A stretch of 18,857 bases of DNA from Deltaproteobacteria bacterium (GTDB lineage: Bacteria > Desulfobacterota > Desulfobacteria > Desulfobacterales > SG8-13): assembly GCA_030670715.1 (NCBI GenBank), contig DAOVBC010000007.1:1-18857 (forward strand), read 5' to 3'. Under the pieces are notes generated by a model. The model was given only the letters and a program-made list of their open reading frames with translations. It was not told the origin of the DNA and did no database searches. Each line of letters starts with the position of its first letter. The first letter of the stretch is position 1. The translations under genes were made by a program, and so were the position numbers. Below are positions 12,402-18,857 of this stretch, piece after piece.

Positions 12402-14081
12402 TTACGCATATTTTTTCGCCGTGTAGTATTGCTGAGCGATAGAGAAAAGGTTGTTCACGAGCCAGTACAAAACAAGACCTGATGAAAAATTAATGAAGAT
12501 AACCGTAAAAACAACCGGCATTAACATCATCATTTTGGCCTGGGCCGGATCACCCATCGGTGGTGACATTTTCTGCTGCAGCAGCATTGAAGCGCCCATT
12601 ATCAGGGTCAGCACCGGAATCCCGTAAGGCGGCTCCATAAAAGGAACTGAAAAACCGAAATGAAAGAGACGATCAGGAGCCGATAGATCGTTGATCCACA
12701 GAAAAAACGGTGCATGCCTCAATGCAATGGCCTCATATAACATCCGGTACAGAGCAAAAAACACAGGAATCTGAACCACCATCGGGAGGCACCCGCCCAG
12801 TGGATTTATTTTGTAGGTGCGATAGAGCGCCATGGTTTCTTCGTTTACCTTCTTTTTATCATTTTTGTGCTTTTCCTTTATTTCCTTGATCAGCGGCTGG
12901 AGTTTCTTCATCTCGCTCATCGATTTGTAGCTTTTTTGACCGAGTGGCCACAAAAGCACCTTGGTGATCAGCGTGAGAATGATGATCGCTATCCCGTAAT
13001 TCGGTATCAGGTTATCATGGATAAAATTCATCAACCATAAACACGGTTTGGCGAGAATATCGAACATGCCGAAATTTATGGCTTTTTTAAGTCCGTTATT
13101 GTAACTGCCGAGCAGCTTCATGCTTTTAGGCCCCTGAAACAGCTGATATTCGAAGCTTTGCTGAGTAAGGGCGTTGATGGTATTTTGAGGATGTAAATAT
13201 TCTGTAGTGATGATGTTGTTTTCATCGTTCGCCAACCGCATGCTGGCTTCTTTAACGCTTTGCGGAATAATGCTGGAAATAAAATAACGGTCCTGCACGG
13301 CAATCCAGCCAATATTACCCTCGTATAATATGTTACTATCAATTTTTTTTATCTTGATTTGTTCCAAACTGTTGTTGATCAAGGCACTGGGTCCGGTGAA
13401 ACCGTATGCACGCTTGTCCACCGGCAATAACCGTTTTAATGCCAGATACGGTCGATCCTGTATCGGCTGTGCCGACCCATTTTTCACTGTTACGGTTAGA
13501 TCGATTAAATAAGTATCAGGTAAAAAATGAAATTTCTTTTCGATAACAACACCGTTTTCTGAAACCCAGGTAAAAGTAATGTCCACCGGCTTGTCCTTTA
13601 CGACCACCGCATCGCCGTAAACCCCGGACGAAAAGACGGCATTGTTCAGGCCGGACACGCTGTCATTTTGAAAACCGAACAGGGCGTTACCGCTGGGGTT
13701 ATCCGCAGAAACCAATTCTTTTAAGGGTGAATCTTTTTCAACAAATTCCCGGTAATCCTTGAGGACAAAACTTTTAAAAGCGGCGCCTCTTTCAGTTATT
13801 TTGGCAATGTAAAACGGTGAATTTACAGTAATGGTTCTGGCGGGCTTCACTTCCGGCAGGCGCTCTTTTGATTCCACTGTCGGTGTTTCGACCGTTTTGA
13901 CTTCAGCCCCTTCTTTTACGTACGGTTTCGCTGGGGCAGTCTTCTCTTCAACAACCTGCGGAGCTGTTTGTTTGCTCGTGTCTTTCTGTTCTACCGGCGG
14001 TTTTGACGCGAAGAACAGACTCCAGGCGAGAAATACAAGAAAAGAAAGCCCAATGGCGAGAAAAAGTCGACCTTGATCCAT
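12402..14081 (-). CDS. yidC: Membrane protein insertase YidC
   Basis: A 559-residue Gram-negative-type YidC that inserts membrane proteins with or without SecYEG. The N-terminal membrane segment LFLAIGLSFLVFLAWSLFFA is followed by a lysine- and proline-rich linker and a large periplasmic P1 domain (about 80-330). The conserved five-segment core follows: NYGIAIIILTLITKVLLWPLG, the coiled cytoplasmic loop (SYKSMSEMKKLQPLIKEIKE), and NPLGGCLPMVVQIPVFFALY. The core holds the positively charged groove residues, and the end is SSGLVLYWLVNNLFSIAQQ. The ATG at 14081 is preferred over an adjacent ATG at 14084, because AGGAG is six bases from the former and three from the latter. The gene is fifth in the rpmH-mnmE cluster. 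Confidence 0.97.
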   Translation of the reverse strand: MDQGRLFLAIGLSFLVFLAWSLFFASKPPVEQKDTSKQTAPQVVEEKTAPAKPYVKEGAEVKTVETPTVESKERLPEVKPARTITVNSPFYIAKITERGAAFKSFVLKDYREFVEKDSPLKELVSADNPSGNALFGFQNDSVSGLNNAVFSSGVYGDAVVVKDKPVDITFTWVSENGVVIEKKFHFLPDTYLIDLTVTVKNGSAQPIQDRPYLALKRLLPVDKRAYGFTGPSALINNSLEQIKIKKIDSNILYEGNIGWIAVQDRYFISSIIPQSVKEASMRLANDENNIITTEYLHPQNTINALTQQSFEYQLFQGPKSMKLLGSYNNGLKKAINFGMFDILAKPCLWLMNFIHDNLIPNYGIAIIILTLITKVLLWPLGQKSYKSMSEMKKLQPLIKEIKEKHKNDKKKVNEETMALYRTYKINPLGGCLPMVVQIPVFFALYRMLYEAIALRHAPFFLWINDLSAPDRLFHFGFSVPFMEPPYGIPVLTLIMGASMLLQQKMSPPMGDPAQAKMMMLMPVVFTVIFINFSSGLVLYWLVNNLFSIAQQYYTAKKYA

Positions 14082-14084
14082 CAT

Positions 14085-14352
14085 CTTCTCCTAATTTTCA
14101 TATTAGATAACTGTGTTGCCGCTATGTTCTAAAATCCGATTTTCCACTGCCGACGCAGCTATATTAACCAAACAGGGAATGTTCAGGGGAGGCGGAAAAC
14201 ACCTGAGGCTACCGGACATAATCGTTCTTAAAAACCCGGCTTTCAGGAAGGCTGACATTTTTATAATGTGCGGATGACCTTAACAAAAGTTCTTGCGAGT
14301 CGCTGATAGCCATGGCCCGTTAACCGGGCAACCGTCAACCCACATAAACCAT
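14085..14352. other. 268-bp spacer between yidD and yidC
   Basis: No gene is seen. The small palindromic hairpin GCCCG-TTAAC-CGGGC (14315-14329) lies about 24 bases after the yidD stop in the direction of transcription. It has no T-run, so it would be a poor terminator. An AT-rich TTAATATAG lies upstream of yidC without a matching -35. The gap is unusually wide for this cluster, so yidC may have an own promoter that I cannot pin down. Confidence 0.4.
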
Positions 14353-14580
14353 TTACGGCACGGGATCGATACCACCGGGATGAAACGGGTGGCAGCGTAA
14401 CACTCTTTTTATTGCAAGGTAAGTCCCTTTAATGATTCCGTACCGTGAAACAGCTTGATAGGCGTATTCAGAACAGGACGGATAAAATCGGCAGGCAGGA
14501 CCTAAAACTGGAGACAATATCACCTGGTACCCTCGAATAAGCAGGAGGGCAATAAATACAAAAAGCTTACGGATGCTCAA
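14353..14580 (-). CDS. yidD: Membrane protein insertion efficiency factor YidD
   Basis: The longer frame reaches back to 14721 inside rnpA, but the family homology starts only at SIRKLFVFIALLLIRGYQVILSP. I therefore choose the TTG at 14580, giving 75 residues, normal for YidD (70-85). The TTG has AAGGA three bases upstream and overlaps the 3' end of rnpA by 14 bases. Hallmarks are an N-terminal amphipathic/hydrophobic helix, ACRFYPSCSEYAYQAVSRYG with the conserved cysteines, and a second Cys motif LRCHPFHPGGIDPVP. YidD is a peripheral inner-membrane protein that assists YidC-dependent insertion. The overlap with rnpA and the order before yidC are standard. Confidence 0.93.
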   Translation of the reverse strand: MSIRKLFVFIALLLIRGYQVILSPVLGPACRFYPSCSEYAYQAVSRYGIIKGTYLAIKRVLRCHPFHPGGIDPVP

Positions 14581-14926
14581 ATTTCCTTGAAATGTGTTGA
14601 AACAGGTTTTCAAAGGATACAAATATTTGGGCTGATGAAAGTTTGGCTGCTTCTTTTCTGGCGATAATGTTGATGTCCCAGGCGCCTTGGAGTTTATGTC
14701 GGTTGTGCCGAAAATATTCACGAGTTAACCGTTTAATCCTGTTGCGTTTTACCGCGTTACCGACTTTTTTGCTTACCGTGATTCCAAGACGCGACCGATG
14801 ATAATGACCCGGAGAATATATAGCAATGAAATGCCTGTTCTGTATTTTTTTTCCGGTCCTGGACAGTTGAATGAATTCGGGACGTTTTAAAATTCTGTCA
14901 GCCTTTAAAAACGAGTGAATTCCCAA
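14567..14926 (-). CDS. rnpA: Ribonuclease P protein component RnpA
   Basis: 119 residues; the protein helps the RNase P RNA to mature tRNA 5' ends. The signature RNR region is seen as KKVGNAVKRNRIKRLTREYFR (about 53-73), and the N-terminal FLKADRILKRPEFIQLSRTGKK is typical. Start is TTG at 14926, since no ATG or GTG lies upstream in frame; the start is supported by family alignment from memory. The ribosome site is weak. It follows rpmH by 146 bp and overlaps yidD by 14 bases. Confidence 0.96.
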   Translation of the reverse strand: MGIHSFLKADRILKRPEFIQLSRTGKKIQNRHFIAIYSPGHYHRSRLGITVSKKVGNAVKRNRIKRLTREYFRHNRHKLQGAWDINIIARKEAAKLSSAQIFVSFENLFQHISRKFEHP

Positions 14927-15072
14927 ACGCCTGTTAGCCCCTGTAAATTCATTGGTATTAATGTTTAACGGTTCTCAATCCCTGTTGATTGTTTTTATTG
15001 CCTTTATCTGTTTGTTCCGGTTCGAAGACTTTCAGCCGAATACACGCACCGGGATTATACACATTTGCTGAT

Positions 15073-15207
15073 TCATGCTGCTAAACGCTTTCTCCCTTTG
15101 GCCCTGCGTCGATTGATGATTCTTTGTCCGCCTTTGGTAGACATCCGTTTTAAAAAACCATGTTTCCTGGCACGCTTTATTCTGCTGGGTTGAAAAGTTC
15201 TTTTCAT
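15073..15207 (-). CDS. rpmH: 50S ribosomal protein L34
   Basis: A 44-residue basic protein read from ATG 15207, MKRTFQPSRIKRARKHGFLK and onward, ending RKRLAA. It is the complete L34 sequence pattern, including RMSTKGGQRIINRRRAKGRK. GAGG lies ten bases before the start. It is the first gene of the rpmH-rnpA-yidD-yidC-jag-mnmE cluster and is preceded by a good promoter. This conserved cluster usually lies near the replication origin. Confidence 0.97.
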   Translation of the reverse strand: MKRTFQPSRIKRARKHGFLKRMSTKGGQRIINRRRAKGRKRLAA

Positions 15208-15323
15208 GATTTGAATACCTCTGTGTAGTCAGTCTATCCTTTATGTGCGCTAGGGCCGTCCGTATTCCACATTTGGATTCGCAGTCGGCATCCTGTCTTT
15301 GATGTATGAACCCGAATCGAGCA

Positions 15324-15352
15324 AACTAATCACACATATATTATCCTGTCAA
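15324..15352 (-). promoter_or_regulatory. Promoter of the rpmH cluster
   Basis: TTGACA (15347-15352) is a perfect -35. The best -10 at 17 bases is TTAGTT (15324-15329), or TAGTTT one base further, so the -10 is weak. Transcription would start near 15317, about 110 bases before the rpmH ATG. The spacer between the hexamers is AT-rich (GATAATATATG). Confidence 0.55.
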
Positions 15353-15374
15353 GGTGAAATATCCGAATTCCCAC

Positions 15375-16916
15375 CTACTTTGTATAGCTTTCGAATATTT
15401 CAAATTCTTCGATGTGATAGTTCGAATTTGGATAGATGACGATCTGTTTTCCGGTGATTTTCTCAAGATCACCAATGAGACGATTTTCCTCCCCATGGAG
15501 CAGTTCGGCAATTTGCGGATTGACCTTCAAGGTCAGTCGCACCCCCATGGAGTCCTGGCCTTCCTGCCTTATTTCGCGGTAAATATTGTAACAGATAGAT
15601 TTTTTGGAAATCAGAAATCCTTCACCTTCGCAGTAGAGGCAGGCCTCACAGAGCATGCGCGAAAGCGGTTTCTTACTCCGCTTGCGTGTCATCTGGATAA
15701 GCCCCATCTCAGACATGGGAAGGATGTTCGTCTTGCTTCTGTCCCTTTTAAAGGCCTCTTTCAGTTCGTGAAACACCTTCTCCTGATTCGACTTTTTTTC
15801 CATATCGATAAAATCAATGATAATGATGCCGCCGAGATCCCTGAGGCGGACCTGATAGGCAATTTCTTTCACGGCTTCCAGATTTGTTTTTAAGATGGTC
15901 TCTTCGAGGTTGTGCTTGCCCACATATCGTCCTGTATTCACATCGATCGCGACCAGAGCTTCTGTATGTTCGATGACGATATAACCTCCGGACTTGAGCC
16001 AGACCTTCTTTTTCAACGCCCGAGAAATGTCGCCCTCCAAATTATAGGCATTAAACACCGGCTCTGAGCTTTCATGCAACGCTACATTTTCCTTCAAACT
16101 CGGCATGTATATATCAAGGAAAGAAAGTATTTTCTTGTAACCGGCCGGCGAATCTATCACCAGGCTCTCGGCCTCATGAATAAGTAGATCCCGGACGGCA
16201 CGAAGGTTTAAACTGAGCTCCTGGTGTAAGAGGGACGGCGTCGGCGCCGATTTGTATTTCCGCTGAATATTCCCCCAGAGGTTGTTTAAAAAAGTCATCT
16301 CCGAAGCCAGCTTTTCTTCCCGGATACCTTCCGCAGCGGTGCGTACGATATAACCGAAGGGTTCCCGGCGCAGGCCGAGTACAATCTCTTTCAATCGGCT
16401 TCTTTCATCCGGATCTTCAATCCGTTTAGAGATGCCGATATGCTCTGAAGTGGGCATCAGCACAAGAAAACGACCGGGCATCGATACATGTGAGGTCACC
16501 CGGGCCCCTTTGGTTCCGATGGGAGACTTGGCCACCTGCACCATTATATCCTGGCCGTCTGAAATCAATTCTTCGATATGAAAATCGTGGCTGTAAACAT
16601 CAAGTTTCGGACTTTCCTGCGCGGGGTCCGGTGTTTGGTTTTCATATGATTCGTTATCGATAAGCAGTTGTTCCAGATCATTGAACCGGTCCCCCAGCAC
16701 ATCGTCCACATAAATGAAGGCGGCCTGCTGCAATCCGATATCAACAAAGGCAGCCTGTATCCCGGGCAGAACTCGCTGTACCCGGCCCTTATAGATGTTG
16801 CCGACAATATCCGATTCGTCGCCCCTTTCAATAAACAGCTCGACGATGTTTCCGTCCTCGAGAAGCGCGACGCGGTTTTCATGAGCCGCTTCATTTATGA
16901 CAAGTTTTCGGTGCAT
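15375..16916 (-). CDS. rng: Ribonuclease G/E family endoribonuclease
   Basis: A 513-residue RNase G-size protein. It cuts single-stranded AU-rich RNA in rRNA maturation and mRNA decay. The N-terminal part is an S1-like domain (VGNIYKGRVQRVLPGIQAAF, about 38-57), with a longer acidic insertion (85-115). The DNase I-like catalytic domain carries the metal-binding aspartates Asp325 in VAIDVNTGRYVG and Asp368 in IIIIDFIDM. The Zn-link CEAC lies at 423-426, with a third cysteine at 429. No long acidic RNase E scaffold tail is present. Start ATG 16916 has only a poor ribosome site. The gene follows a TIGR03960-type radical SAM gene, a pairing known in Desulfobacterota and Firmicutes. It is followed by rpmH rather than the frequent rplU-rpmA. 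Confidence 0.95.
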   Translation of the reverse strand: MHRKLVINEAAHENRVALLEDGNIVELFIERGDESDIVGNIYKGRVQRVLPGIQAAFVDIGLQQAAFIYVDDVLGDRFNDLEQLLIDNESYENQTPDPAQESPKLDVYSHDFHIEELISDGQDIMVQVAKSPIGTKGARVTSHVSMPGRFLVLMPTSEHIGISKRIEDPDERSRLKEIVLGLRREPFGYIVRTAAEGIREEKLASEMTFLNNLWGNIQRKYKSAPTPSLLHQELSLNLRAVRDLLIHEAESLVIDSPAGYKKILSFLDIYMPSLKENVALHESSEPVFNAYNLEGDISRALKKKVWLKSGGYIVIEHTEALVAIDVNTGRYVGKHNLEETILKTNLEAVKEIAYQVRLRDLGGIIIIDFIDMEKKSNQEKVFHELKEAFKRDRSKTNILPMSEMGLIQMTRKRSKKPLSRMLCEACLYCEGEGFLISKKSICYNIYREIRQEGQDSMGVRLTLKVNPQIAELLHGEENRLIGDLEKITGKQIVIYPNSNYHIEEFEIFESYTK

Positions 16917-17004
16917 GGTTGGATCTTTGATGGGTCTGGGATATGTTTTGAAAAAACGCCCCCTATTATTTTAAGTATTTCAATATGTTAGGCGTCGTAG
17001 CCGC

Positions 17005-17010
17005 ATTATA
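17005..17010 (-). promoter_or_regulatory. Putative -10 element of rng
   Basis: TATAAT on the minus strand, perfect for a -10, directly downstream of the palindrome at 17009-17035. The -35 region has no good hexamer (AATAAA at 16 bases). The start would be near 16998, giving a leader of about 80 bases before rng. The palindrome covers the spacer and touches the -10. Confidence 0.45.
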
Positions 17011-17035
17011 TAAAATCGTATTACGATTTTATTTA
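17009..17035. promoter_or_regulatory. Palindromic operator-like site, copy 2
   Basis: TAAAATCGTA (17011-17020), one centre T (17021), then TACGATTTTA (17022-17031): two perfect 10-bp arms. It matches the site at 7828-7854 at 25 of 27 positions. It lies in the 173-bp spacer between the radical SAM gene and rng, over a TATAAT on the rng strand. The rest of this spacer (16917-17089) shows no gene or terminator. Confidence 0.6.
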
Positions 17036-17089
17036 GTGTCATAGAATGACCTAAATTACAAGAATTGTTTAATAAAATTGAAACCGCTT

Positions 17090-18857
17090 CTAGGCATCAT
17101 GCTGCATATCGGTTTTTATTATCCTGGCCCGTTTAAGCGCTTGCTCGGAAATGGAGGAAAAAATATTGCGTACCACTTCCGCAGGCCGTAATACCGCTTC
17201 TGGTCCGGATCGCAGCACCAGTTCAAGTGAGGCGCGAGAGTGCAATTCTATTTTAACAACCACGGACCGCAAATCGATATTATTTACCTTTCCCTTGCGG
17301 CTGGTTCTGTTAATAATCATTTCGGAGCATCGCTTAAACCGCTCCAGCTCTTGCGGCTGAAAACTGCCGGCGGCGAGATCAACCTGATAGGTTGCCCGGG
17401 AGGTCAATGGCCGTGAAGACCTGCTGGGTGCCGGCCGGCAGTCATATACAGTAAGACCCCGGGGAAGCTGTCCGTTGAGCTGCTTTACAATCTCATCTTT
17501 TTTAATATGACCGGATACCGAGAGGATGAATCTTTCGTTTTGGCTCTCCAGTCCGATCGGAAGCGCATCCTGGAAGACTATTTTTGGCTTGGGATGAAAT
17601 CCGCGGGAATACTGCACCGGGATACCGCAGCGATGAATGGCCCGGATAAAAATATTCACCATTTCCAGATGGCCGAAAAACCGGGCAGGGCCTGTTTTTG
17701 AAAAGACGATCTCCATGCGTTTAAAATCATCGGGCTTGCTTTTCAATTCTGACTGCAACGGCCGGTTGTTTTCGTCGGGACAATACGCAAACACCCGGGG
17801 TGCTATGGTTTCAAAATCACAGGCCCCGCAATCATTACATTCCCCCTTGCGGCAATCCGGAGTATGTTCACCGGACTTTGCTTTTTCCCATTCGCCCCAT
17901 AGGAATTCTTTGGTACTTCCGGTATCAATATGGTCCCAGGGTAAGGACTCGGCATGATATCTCTGCCGTGATGTGTAGTCATCGATATTCACTCCGGCCT
18001 TTTCACAGGCCGCCTGCCATAGATGGTATTGAAAATGGTCGCTCCATCCATCAAACTTGCATCCCATATGATAGGCGGTCACCAGCAGATGTGACAGGCG
18101 CCGATCGCCTCTTGCCCACAGACCTTCGATGCAGCTCACTTCCGGGCTCTGCCACTTAAAATGAATCCCCGGCATTTTTAACTGCTCCCGCAGCCATTGA
18201 ATGCGCCGGCGTGATTCGTCCAGCGGCAGCTGGGCCGCCCATTGAAACGGTGTATGCGGCTTGGGAATAAAGGTCGCCACACTCACATTAATTTGCCCCC
18301 TGCGCTTGTGCGGCTTTTGAAGTTTGCGCAGCTCTTGTACCAGATCGATAATCGCCTGAAGATCTGTGTCGGTTTCGGTTGGCAGGCCCACCATAAAATA
18401 CAATTTGAAAACTTGCCAGCCCAGTTGAAAGGCGTTCTGTACCGTTTCAATGATTTCCTGCCGGCTGATATTCTTGTTGATGACACTGCGCAACCTCTCG
18501 CTGCCGGCTTCCGGCGCAATGGTAAAACCGGTTTTACGAACCTTTTTGATCAAATGCATGAGCTCAGGCGTCAACGTACCGGCGCGCAGGGACGGCAAAG
18601 AGACCGCCACGTGGTCCGAAGCGCAGCGCGTCATCAGAAGGCGCATCAGCGGTGCGATGCATTCGTAGTCGCCGGTACTTAAAGACAGCAATGACAGATC
18701 TTCATAGCCGGTATTGTCCAGCGATTTTTCGGTCAGCTCAACAATGGTATTCACGGACCGTTCACGAACCGGGCGATAGATCATACCGGCTTGACAGAAC
18801 CGGCATCCGCGGGTGCATCCCCTTGCCACTTCGAGTCGCAAGCGATCATGAACCGGT
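17090..18857 (-). CDS. TIGR03960-type radical SAM protein, N-terminus cut by window edge
   Basis: At least 588 codons are visible, continuing past the right edge. A start at 18841 would be a mere internal TTG, because the preceding residues PVHDR belong to the usual family segment. The visible part starts with the radical SAM core RLEVARGCTRGCRFCQAGMIY, with the CxxxCxxC motif that binds the 4Fe-4S cluster, followed by the SAM-binding APEAGSERLR segment. A cysteine-rich segment CRKGECNDCGACDF lies before the C-terminal domain. The C-terminal domain (MEIVFSKTGPARFFGHLEMV to DCRPAPS) matches the DUF2344/TIGR03936 type. The missing N-terminus should hold a B12-binding-like domain. The function is unproven. 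The pairing with an RNase E/G gene is conserved, so a role in RNA metabolism is possible. Confidence 0.9.
   Translation of the reverse strand, partial: PVHDRLRLEVARGCTRGCRFCQAGMIYRPVRERSVNTIVELTEKSLDNTGYEDLSLLSLSTGDYECIAPLMRLLMTRCASDHVAVSLPSLRAGTLTPELMHLIKKVRKTGFTIAPEAGSERLRSVINKNISRQEIIETVQNAFQLGWQVFKLYFMVGLPTETDTDLQAIIDLVQELRKLQKPHKRRGQINVSVATFIPKPHTPFQWAAQLPLDESRRRIQWLREQLKMPGIHFKWQSPEVSCIEGLWARGDRRLSHLLVTAYHMGCKFDGWSDHFQYHLWQAACEKAGVNIDDYTSRQRYHAESLPWDHIDTGSTKEFLWGEWEKAKSGEHTPDCRKGECNDCGACDFETIAPRVFAYCPDENNRPLQSELKSKPDDFKRMEIVFSKTGPARFFGHLEMVNIFIRAIHRCGIPVQYSRGFHPKPKIVFQDALPIGLESQNERFILSVSGHIKKDEIVKQLNGQLPRGLTVYDCRPAPSRSSRPLTSRATYQVDLAAGSFQPQELERFKRCSEMIINRTSRKGKVNNIDLRSVVVKIELHSRASLELVLRSGPEAVLRPAEVVRNIFSSISEQALKRARIIKTDMQHDA

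Noticed and set aside
14581..14721. N-terminal extension of YidD to the ATG at 14721
   Set aside because: The extra 47 residues lie inside rnpA in another frame and are polar, unlike any YidD N-terminus known to me; family similarity begins at the TTG at 14580.
15354..15893. A 179-codon plus-strand frame antisense to rng
   Set aside because: It is the reverse shadow of a well-supported RNase G gene and has no ribosome site.

Overview
The window looks like a chromosomal segment of a Gram-negative, anaerobic-type member of the Desulfobacterota (former Deltaproteobacteria). The evidence is a long YidC with a large periplasmic domain, the order rpmH-rnpA-yidD-yidC-jag-mnmE, a TIGR03960-type radical SAM gene next to an RNase E/G gene, OadB/OadG-type sodium-pump subunits, and a YkgJ-type cysteine-cluster protein. 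The phylum is inferred from gene content and protein style; no database was searched.

Right part (about 10,050-18,857, all minus strand) is conserved housekeeping DNA. From right to left it holds a radical SAM protein cut by the window edge, RNase G/E, then the cluster rpmH (L34), rnpA (RNase P protein), yidD, yidC, jag/khpB and mnmE. These genes make RNase P, insert membrane proteins, bind RNA and modify tRNA wobble uridine. An exact 16-base match to the ParB site parS abuts the mnmE stop codon, which fits an origin-proximal position. Next to it lies a roughly 214-bp nested inverted repeat of unknown function.

Middle part (about 5,900-9,700): a translationally coupled minus-strand pair (YkgJ-type cysteine-cluster protein and a small unknown protein), a 178-bp inverted repeat, a small ABM-fold monooxygenase-like gene on the plus strand with a good promoter and terminator, and a plus-strand pair for the gamma-like and beta subunits of a sodium-pumping decarboxylase.

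Left part (1-5,972, minus strand): a BMP-family (nucleoside-type) ABC importer made of a periplasmic binding protein, a double ATPase and two permeases, followed by the 5' end of a Rossmann-fold, saccharopine-dehydrogenase-like gene. A sigma-70-like promoter drives the operon. A strong hairpin with a T-run behind the binding-protein gene probably lowers expression of the membrane genes relative to the binding protein.

Non-coding signals most worth checking: (i) a 27-bp near-identical palindromic site over the promoters of the ABM gene and the RNase G gene, which suggests a shared regulator; (ii) the large inverted repeat beside parS; (iii) two further palindromic elements (254-381 and 8391-8568). 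I did not find a clear multi-gene system that is new to science. The novelty here lies in these intergenic structures and in the small unknown proteins.
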